DNA of 34,443 bases from Terriglobia bacterium (GTDB taxonomy: Bacteria > Acidobacteriota > Terriglobia > UBA7540). Made by a program: the position numbers and the translations under genes. Positions 29,301 to 34,443 of this stretch are shown piece after piece (position 1 is the first letter of the stretch; each line of letters starts with the position of its first letter). The notes under the pieces are model-generated. The model was given only the letters and a program-made list of their open reading frames with translations, had not been told where the DNA came from and searched no databases. The stretch is taken from contig JASHTO010000663.1 in the NCBI GenBank assembly GCA_030040515.1, forward strand, positions 1-34,443, in the 5' to 3' direction.

Positions 29301-29512
29301 GTGCATTTTCCATCAGCGAGGTCGGGGAATGAAAAGACTCCCCGGAGGTCCGTGGTTGTCGAGAACTGTTTCCCGTCCTGAGTCGCGGTGACCGTGGCGC
29401 CGGGAACGGGAAGCCCGCCGAAAGTGACCACGCCGTGATACTCCGCGGCAGTCGTCACGCGCGGCATTGCCAGCAGCGCAAGAATCAGAACCAGTTGGGC
29501 AAGCCGCCGCAT
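26303..29512 (-). CDS. Oar-like TonB-dependent outer-membrane protein with N-terminal carboxypeptidase-regulatory-like domain
   Basis: Signal peptide; 'GVVTFGGLPVPGATVTATQDGKQFSTTTDLRGVFSFPDLADGKCTIDVAMTGF'; 'TGIHTAKPAYNRITALATLGGPLRIPHLLPHGPNFFVNYQWTR'; terminal 'QATIRLRF'. Confidence 0.92.
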   Translation of the reverse strand: MRRLAQLVLILALLAMPRVTTAAEYHGVVTFGGLPVPGATVTATQDGKQFSTTTDLRGVFSFPDLADGKCTIDVAMTGFSPLQQDVTAGPNAAQLKWELKLLPLGQIKAQINPPALPSRPNAAQASVKGASNSPPANESQASATPTPPQPASANAAPRAMATAQSGSSSDQPLEALNQRAADGFLINGSILNGASSPFAQSFAFGNNRSGRRGLYNGGIGVRFDNSALDASPYSITGIHTAKPAYNRITALATLGGPLRIPHLLPHGPNFFVNYQWTRYVNTSTDPSLMPDAAERNGDFSQALNALGQPVEIFNPATGQQFTNNMIPAGQISPQATALLNYYPLPTFSGNPSFNYQVPISTSTHQDALLSRLNDTISTRNTIFGGFAFQSTRTATPNVFGFLDSTDALGMNANTNWMHRFSAWTFLRLGYNFSRMATTSTPFWADRENISGQAGISGNDQNPAYWGPPTLNYSSGIAGLTDGQSSRDRNQTSALSASLLWSRNRHNMTFGGDFRREEFNYLSEQDPRGIFGFTGAATEGVVNGAIVGGDDFADFLLGIPDTSAIAFGNADKYFRESVYDVYVNDDWRMSPGFTLNGGFRWEYGAPITELYGRLVNLDIVPGFLAAAPVIGYDPTGSLTGQEYPASLIRPDRRGFEPRLGISWRPFGGSSLLVRAGYGIYDDTSVYQTIAQQMAQQSPLSKSLSVANSAACPLSLANGFIPCSTTTANTYAIDPNFRVGYAQNWQVQVQRDLPGSLQMVATYLGTKGTRGVQDFLPNTYPIGAVNPCPACPVGFAYLASNGNLTRQSGQIQLRRRLHNGFTASAMYTYAKSMDDDASVGGQGAILPAQLSSGAGGGGGGSGGTTIITQTQGAGAGGATIAQNWLNLRAERGLSTFDQRQLLSLQVQYTTGMGIGGKTLLSGWKGTLFKEWTVLTSVAVGSGMPETPLYFATVPGTGVTNSIRPEVTGAPLYAASGDLHLNPAAYAAPPSGQWGNAGRDSVTGPGEFGLNASLGRTFRLDKWNLDLRVDSTNFLNHITFTSWDTTINSAQFGLPLAANPTRSLQATIRLRF

Positions 29513-29519
29513 TCAGGCG

Positions 29520-30590
29520 TCAGTCCTCCGTGGGCGTTTTTTCTGCATGATCGATGATGAGCAGCTCCACGGGCGCTTTGCGGGGTTCAAGCTTCAGGCC
29601 GAGTTTCTTCACTGAGGCGAATATCGAATCGGCTCCGCCGGCCGGGTCCGAAGCCGCCGCCGCGGGTGGGGCGTTTCCAGCCGCGCCACTCGCACCGGGA
29701 CCGCCCGGTGGGCCACCTCCCATCCCTCCGCCTGGAGGTCTGAGGTCGGCAAGTGAAACTTCCACCGACACCTGGTAATTGCCCTTCAGCCCTGTCATGT
29801 CCACGACCTGACGGTTGCTTCCCTGGAACAACCTCGAGAGCGAGTCGGCGAATCCGGCCATGGTCACGCCGTCGGAGTCCATCGTCATGGTCTGCGATTG
29901 CATGTCGAATCTCGTCGTGACCTTGCCCCTCGAACCCAGGTTGATGACCATCGAGCCGTCGGAGTTGCGAATGATGCGAGCTGGGCCATCGGGAGTGTCG
30001 ATCCGCATCTCGCCGGGCTTGGGCGGATCGTTGTCATTAAGCGGGTCGAGCGCCAGGGTTGACCTCTTCAACTTCGGCCCGTCCTTGGCCACCAGCAACG
30101 CGAGCACCGGGCGCTCCTGCGTTTCGCGATGAACTGACAGCTTGAACCTTTCTTCTAGCAGCGCCTGCAACATCTTGGGAGCGTCATCTTTGGAAGCGCC
30201 ATCGGGCAGCTTGGCTTCAATGTCAAAACGCTGCGCGCCGCCAAATCCCATTCCCTGGCCGCCGAGCCAGGAGGGGCCGCTGATCTGGTAAGGCTTCACA
30301 TCGTAGGCGTTGGCGATGAGATCTCGAAGCGTCATGAAGATGTACAAAGCCTGCGCTCCATCAACGTGCGGGCCGAAGCGCGGCATCCGGCCGGCCTGGA
30401 TCTCGTCTCGCATTTTGTTGATATTCATCGGGGGCGACGGCTTGACGGTCGCGACTTCAAACTCCGGTTTAGGGGCAGGCGTTTGCCCGAAGGCCGCGAC
30501 GGCTGCAAGCACTGCGCCGAGCGCGAACACTGCTCGTCGATTACATCGGTTCCTCAAAGGTCTCTCCTTTATCTTCCACCATGACGGCAA
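29520..30590 (-). CDS. TIGR03435 family secreted protein
   Basis: 'FEVATVKPSPP...', 'DLIANAYDVKPYQISGPSWLGGQGMGFGGAQRFDIEAKLPDG', 'LLEERFKLSVHRETQERPVLALLVAKDGPKLK', C-terminal 'RKAPVELLIIDHAEKTPTED'. Confidence 0.92.
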   Translation of the reverse strand: MPSWWKIKERPLRNRCNRRAVFALGAVLAAVAAFGQTPAPKPEFEVATVKPSPPMNINKMRDEIQAGRMPRFGPHVDGAQALYIFMTLRDLIANAYDVKPYQISGPSWLGGQGMGFGGAQRFDIEAKLPDGASKDDAPKMLQALLEERFKLSVHRETQERPVLALLVAKDGPKLKRSTLALDPLNDNDPPKPGEMRIDTPDGPARIIRNSDGSMVINLGSRGKVTTRFDMQSQTMTMDSDGVTMAGFADSLSRLFQGSNRQVVDMTGLKGNYQVSVEVSLADLRPPGGGMGGGPPGGPGASGAAGNAPPAAAASDPAGGADSIFASVKKLGLKLEPRKAPVELLIIDHAEKTPTED

Positions 30591-30693
30591 GGGTGGGACC
30601 GGCGTAGGGGCGAAACACCGCCTCGCCCCTTATCCGTCAGCCGACGGACACGGGTTTCCAAAGGTCTGAAGGAATCCACCCCCAAAAAAGCAC

Positions 30694-30784
30694 CTCACGC
30701 AAAGACGCCAAGACGCAAAGCATCGCAAAGCAAACAGAGGACATCTACCTTGCACGACTTTGCGTCTTTGCGCCTTAGCGTGAG
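30694..30784. repeat. 'TTTGCGCCTTTGCGTGA' palindromic repeat, copy B
   Basis: CTCACGCAAAGACGCCAAGACGCAAAG (30694-30720) against CTTTGCGTCTTTGCGCCTTAGCGTGAG (30758-30784). Confidence 0.85.
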
Positions 30785-30831
30785 ATTGTTTATTTCTTCA
30801 CAGCTTCTACAGCCCGTGTTCATCATGGCCC

Positions 30832-31785
30832 TTAATTCTCCGACGGCTTCTCGACGCTCTGAATCACCAGCATTTCGATCGGCCCTTTGGAGGATTCGAG
30901 CTTCAGCCTAAGCTGCTCCTGAAGGGCGGTGAAGATCGAGGGTCCGGAGGCGTCGGGCGGTGGCCCGGCGTCTGAACCCGGGCCAGGGCCTGCTCCGGGC
31001 GGATCGCCGCCCATCATGCCCGGGTCCGGCGACCACTTCAGATCGAAATCATAGTTGCCCTTTAGCCCCGTCTGGTCAATCACCTTGCGGCCCGTTTGCA
31101 TGGACAACTCCTGCGCCAGAAATTGTATGGGTACGGCAGTTCCCACAAGCTCGCCGGGCATCATGCGCATGAAATTCCCATGGATAGGTTTGCCGTCAGG
31201 GCCTTTGATCCCGTTGTCACCGAGATCTCCGGCCTTGGATTCGTGAATCAAGGGACCGTTCTTCGCGACCTCAAGGTTGTAAACGGGGCCCTCCTTGGTC
31301 TCATGACTCACCTTCAGTTGGAATCGATCCGCGAGCAACGATTGAACCAGCGAATCATATTTCGCCCGGCGCTGGTCATCAGGAAGATTCTTCAATTGGT
31401 CGTCCAGCCCGTCCGGCATCTTGGCGTCAATATCGTATTTATCGGTGTTGATCCAATTCGGCCCGCCGGAAACCTGGAAAGGGCGAACGTTGTAGGCAAG
31501 GGTAATCAACATTTTCAGCGGGACGCCGGTGGCGGTGAATCTGCCGGGCGCAAATCTGATCCCCACTCGATTATCCGCGGCATGATTCAGCTTGATCGAT
31601 GAGACCTCAAAGGTGAGCGGCGGCTCGCCGGCGGTCGGAGCCGGCGACTGCGCCCGAGTTCGTGAGGCTGCGGCAGGACTCATGACCAGCATCCCGCATA
31701 TAACTGCCAGGCCGAAAGCTGCTCTTCGCAAATGTGCCCGGTTTGGCATGGTCATTAACCGTCCTTTTTTGTGAATCCCGCCCAC
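30832..31785 (-). CDS. TIGR03435 family secreted protein
   Basis: 'FEVSSIKLNHA', 'LITLAYNVRPFQVSGGPNWINTDKYDIDAKMPDG', 'LLADRFQLKVSHETKEGPVYNLEVAKNGP', C-terminal 'KGPIEMLVIQSVEKPSEN'. Confidence 0.92.
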   Translation of the reverse strand: MGGIHKKGRLMTMPNRAHLRRAAFGLAVICGMLVMSPAAASRTRAQSPAPTAGEPPLTFEVSSIKLNHAADNRVGIRFAPGRFTATGVPLKMLITLAYNVRPFQVSGGPNWINTDKYDIDAKMPDGLDDQLKNLPDDQRRAKYDSLVQSLLADRFQLKVSHETKEGPVYNLEVAKNGPLIHESKAGDLGDNGIKGPDGKPIHGNFMRMMPGELVGTAVPIQFLAQELSMQTGRKVIDQTGLKGNYDFDLKWSPDPGMMGGDPPGAGPGPGSDAGPPPDASGPSIFTALQEQLRLKLESSKGPIEMLVIQSVEKPSEN

Positions 31786-32113
31786 AGTGGTAGGTGCTGC
31801 GGGGTTTCAGAATCATATCAAAAGGGCTGGTTCTCCGCCTTTGCGCCTGAATATTTCGCCAACATGCGCGTTTCTGTCATCCATGACTCTCCAAAGCATC
31901 CGAAGGCTGAACCCGAGATTCCCCCTTTGATGCAACTTCTTAATAGGACGGCTGAACCTTTAAACGGTCAACAGAATATTTGAACGATTATCAGGGTGCC
32001 TTCTTGCAGAAATCTCTCGGCGGACGAAAAGCTGAGTCTTGGCTTCACGGATGTCGAATTGGCGCACAGGGCGCTCCCAATCCGACAACTTCTTTGCCGC
32101 ACCTTCAATATCT

Positions 32114-33379
32114 TTAATTTTCCGAGGGCCTCTCGACGTGTCCGATAATCAGGACCTCCACCGGACCCTTGGTGGATTCCAGCTTCAGGCCGAGCTGTTC
32201 CTGAAGTGCAGTGAAAATCGACGGACCGGAAGAATCAGCCACCGGCAAAGGTTCAGATCCCGCACCCTCAGCCATGGCCGCGTGATTTTCCTCCGGTGAC
32301 CACTTCAGCGTGAAATCGTAATTATCCTTCAGTCCCGTTTGATCCATCACCGTGCGCCCAACCAGGCGCGGCAGGTAGCGCGCCCATTGCTCCATTTGCA
32401 CCGCCTGAGCGTTCAGCTCGCCACGCCTTTCGCTGTCAAAACCCGGACGCGATTTGCCGTCCGGCCCTTTATAGCCGTTGGGGTAAGTGTCGCCGGGAGT
32501 CGCCACTTTCATTCGGGGGCCGTTCTTCGCCACCACCAGGGCATAAACCGGAAGCTCTTTGGTTTCGTGCCGCAGCTTTAATTTGAAGCGGTCGGCCAGC
32601 AGCGATTGCAGCAACAATTCAAAATGCTCCCGGCGTTCCTCCGGAGGAAGTTTCGGAAAATTCTCGACCACCGAGTCGTAATCCTTCGCCTCAATATCGT
32701 ACTTCTCCGAATGCAGCCAACCCGGCGCGCCCGAGACTTGGAACCCTTGCACGCCATACGCGTATTGAATGAGCGATTCGACCGCCACTCCGGTCGCGCT
32801 GAGCCTGCCCAAGTGATAATCAAAATGGCTACCAGGCCGTCCGGAATGGTCCGGCTTGATGGATGCAACCTCAAAGGACGTCGATGGGCCGCTCGCACCG
32901 GGAGTGGATTGCGCGCGGATGATCGGAGCGTTCAGAAGGCCGAACAGCATGGGGCCAAGGACCACGGCGGCGCACACGAGGGTCAAACAGACCTTTCTTC
33001 CCAGGCTGAGATCCCGGCTCAGACGGCTGGTCATGATTCCCGTAATGCGATCTTTCAATTCCGCCCCAGTGACGCCGGAGACGCACGCCAATGGCGATTC
33101 CACACAGAATTCGCAAGCTTTCAATATGCCCTCTGCATAGGCTCGCGGTTCGCTGCCCAGCCTCACCACGGCCGCATCGCAGGCACGCTCCCGCTCATTG
33201 ACCATTCGCGCGCCCAGCCACCAGACCGCCGGATGAAACCAGAAAACCGCCTCCACAAGCATGTGCAGCGCCGCGGTCAGGTTATCGCGCCGGCGCACAT
33301 GCATCAACTCATGCGCAAGAATTGCTTCCAGCTCCGCGTCATCCAAATGCCCGGAGATTCCTCTTGGCCAAACCAGCAC
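32114..33379 (-). CDS. M56 peptidase C-terminal part fused to TIGR03435 domain (downstream half of a frameshifted gene)
   Basis: 'LEAILAHELMHVRRRDNLTAALHMLVEAVFWFHPAVWWLGARMVNERERACDAAVV', then 'FEVASIKPDHSG...KGPVEVLIIGHVERPSEN'. Confidence 0.9.
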   Translation of the reverse strand: MLVWPRGISGHLDDAELEAILAHELMHVRRRDNLTAALHMLVEAVFWFHPAVWWLGARMVNERERACDAAVVRLGSEPRAYAEGILKACEFCVESPLACVSGVTGAELKDRITGIMTSRLSRDLSLGRKVCLTLVCAAVVLGPMLFGLLNAPIIRAQSTPGASGPSTSFEVASIKPDHSGRPGSHFDYHLGRLSATGVAVESLIQYAYGVQGFQVSGAPGWLHSEKYDIEAKDYDSVVENFPKLPPEERREHFELLLQSLLADRFKLKLRHETKELPVYALVVAKNGPRMKVATPGDTYPNGYKGPDGKSRPGFDSERRGELNAQAVQMEQWARYLPRLVGRTVMDQTGLKDNYDFTLKWSPEENHAAMAEGAGSEPLPVADSSGPSIFTALQEQLGLKLESTKGPVEVLIIGHVERPSEN

Positions 33380-33984
33380 GGACTGAAAGATGCCGAAGAT
33401 CCGGGTTCCAAGAACGACCGCGAAATTCGCATCTCAATGGGCTTGCGCACTCCGGCGAGGCGTTCGATTCGCCGCAGTGCCTCCACTTCCCGCCCCAACC
33501 GCAAGGGTGAAGCCGAACGAACGTCCTTTGAAAGCTTCCACCAGCGCTCGCCCCACCTTGCAAGCACGAAGAGAAAACCTCCAAGCCAGAGGACCACCGT
33601 GGCGGAGGGCAGAATCGGCACAACCCGCCACCGGAGGCTGCCCGATTGGGCAGGCCGGCCATGCTCGCGCACCCTCGCCTTGGGTCCAGGCGTAAAGGGC
33701 TGGCTGACCTGCTGCATTTCAATGTAGAGAGCGTCGGCCGGAACAGAACTGGATTGCCGCGGCGCCAGGCACGCGCCCAACGCGATCAGCAGCGAAAAGG
33801 GAACCAGGAATTTAAGGGAGGCGGCAAGCCAAATTCCGTAACGAACCCGCGCGTGGTCGTGGCGCATCGTCAAGACCAACAAGCCCGCAAACACCAGGCA
33901 GACCGTCGATTGCCACAGGTGATTGGCCATCGGCAGGTAAATCGCCGCGAATATCTTCGCCAGGTAATGTGCCAACATAAGCAC
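33304..33984 (-). CDS. BlaR1/M56 N-terminal membrane part (upstream half of the frameshifted gene)
   Basis: TM segments 'NHLWQSTVCLVFAGLLVLTM', 'YGIWLAASLKFLVPFSLLIALG', 'VVLWLGGFLFVLARW'; homology breaks at '...ISRSFLEPG'. Confidence 0.85.
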   Translation of the reverse strand: MLMLAHYLAKIFAAIYLPMANHLWQSTVCLVFAGLLVLTMRHDHARVRYGIWLAASLKFLVPFSLLIALGACLAPRQSSSVPADALYIEMQQVSQPFTPGPKARVREHGRPAQSGSLRWRVVPILPSATVVLWLGGFLFVLARWGERWWKLSKDVRSASPLRLGREVEALRRIERLAGVRKPIEMRISRSFLEPGSSASFSPCWFGQEESPGIWMTRSWKQFLRMS

Positions 33985-34015
33985 CTCCCCTTCACCGGAA
34001 GTGTTGCGGGTTGCG

Positions 34016-34051
34016 GTAGCGTCGGCCCCGCTCAGACGGGGCTGGCTCTAC
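34016..34051. repeat. Short GC-rich palindrome overlapping the blaI-like stop codon
   Basis: GTAGCGTCGGCCCC-GCTCAGAC-GGGGCTGGCTCTAC, imperfect arms. Confidence 0.6.
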
Positions 34052-34422
34052 TTGCCCTCCAGCTTGCGCAGCGCCTTGCGGGCCGCATCCACATCATCGA
34101 GCGTAAGCTTGCCGGAATCGATCAAATGCGCCATCACCGGCTGCGTACGCCCGCCGAAGAGCGCCAGCAGATCGTCAATCAAACGCCCCTGGGCGGCATC
34201 GCGGCTGATGAGCGCTTCGAAGATATGAAAGTTCCCGACTTTCTTCACCCGCCGCAGCGCGCGCTTGCCTTCCAGCCGGTAGACGGTGGTCTGAATGGTG
34301 GTGTAGGCGGGGCGGCGCTTTTCGGGAAATGATTCCTGAATTTCACGGATGGAGGCCTGGCCGCGTGCCCACACCGCCTCCATAATTTCGAGCTCCAGCT
34401 TGGTTAACTTGGGTTGCTTCAT
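34048..34422 (-). CDS. BlaI/MecI/CopY-family transcriptional repressor
   Basis: 'LTKLELEIMEAVWARGQASIREIQESFPEKRRPAYTTIQTTVYRLEGKRALRRVKK' winged-helix signature. Confidence 0.93.
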   Translation of the reverse strand: MKQPKLTKLELEIMEAVWARGQASIREIQESFPEKRRPAYTTIQTTVYRLEGKRALRRVKKVGNFHIFEALISRDAAQGRLIDDLLALFGGRTQPVMAHLIDSGKLTLDDVDAARKALRKLEGK

Positions 34423-34429
34423 CAGTGCC

Positions 34430-34443
34430 CTACTATGTCTGTA
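34430..34443. promoter_or_regulatory. Possible partial BlaI-type operator cut by window end
   Basis: CTACTATGTCTGTA, 8 nt upstream of the repressor ATG, looks like the left part of a CTACTA-N6-TAGTAG-type dyad. Confidence 0.35.

Noticed and set aside
32606-33727. 373-aa plus-strand ORF
   Set aside because: Antisense to the M56-TIGR03435 gene; shadow ORF.

Overview
The window looks like an Acidobacteria-type chromosomal segment. This is inferred from the TIGR03435, TIGR03436 and Oar-like families; no search was run. The left half is mostly housekeeping: an NtrY/NtrX-like two-component pair, a phoH-ybeY-corC-era cluster, argS, a VapBC toxin-antitoxin pair, leucyl aminopeptidase, smpB, a PilZ protein and an initiator tRNA-Met. 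The middle holds a GH38 alpha-mannosidase, a RhaT-like transporter, a cupin and an NHL propeller. The right 10 kb is one minus-strand accessory cluster: BlaI-type repressor, M56 (BlaR1-like) protease fused to a TIGR03435 domain (split by an apparent 1-nt frameshift), two stand-alone secreted TIGR03435 paralogs, an Oar-like TonB-dependent outer-membrane protein, and a TIGR03436 VWA protein. This is the best candidate for an uncharacterised signalling system. Many junctions between genes carry palindromic or MITE-like elements. One is 183 bp with perfect 20-bp terminal inverted repeats, one has a putative 8-bp target duplication, one 69-bp double hairpin occurs twice in opposite orientation (68/69 identity), and several run into gene starts or stops. 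A short 'GPRTPQGKA...NALKH' family gene has a near-consensus sigma70 promoter overlapped by a dyad and is followed by 111-bp tandem repeats.
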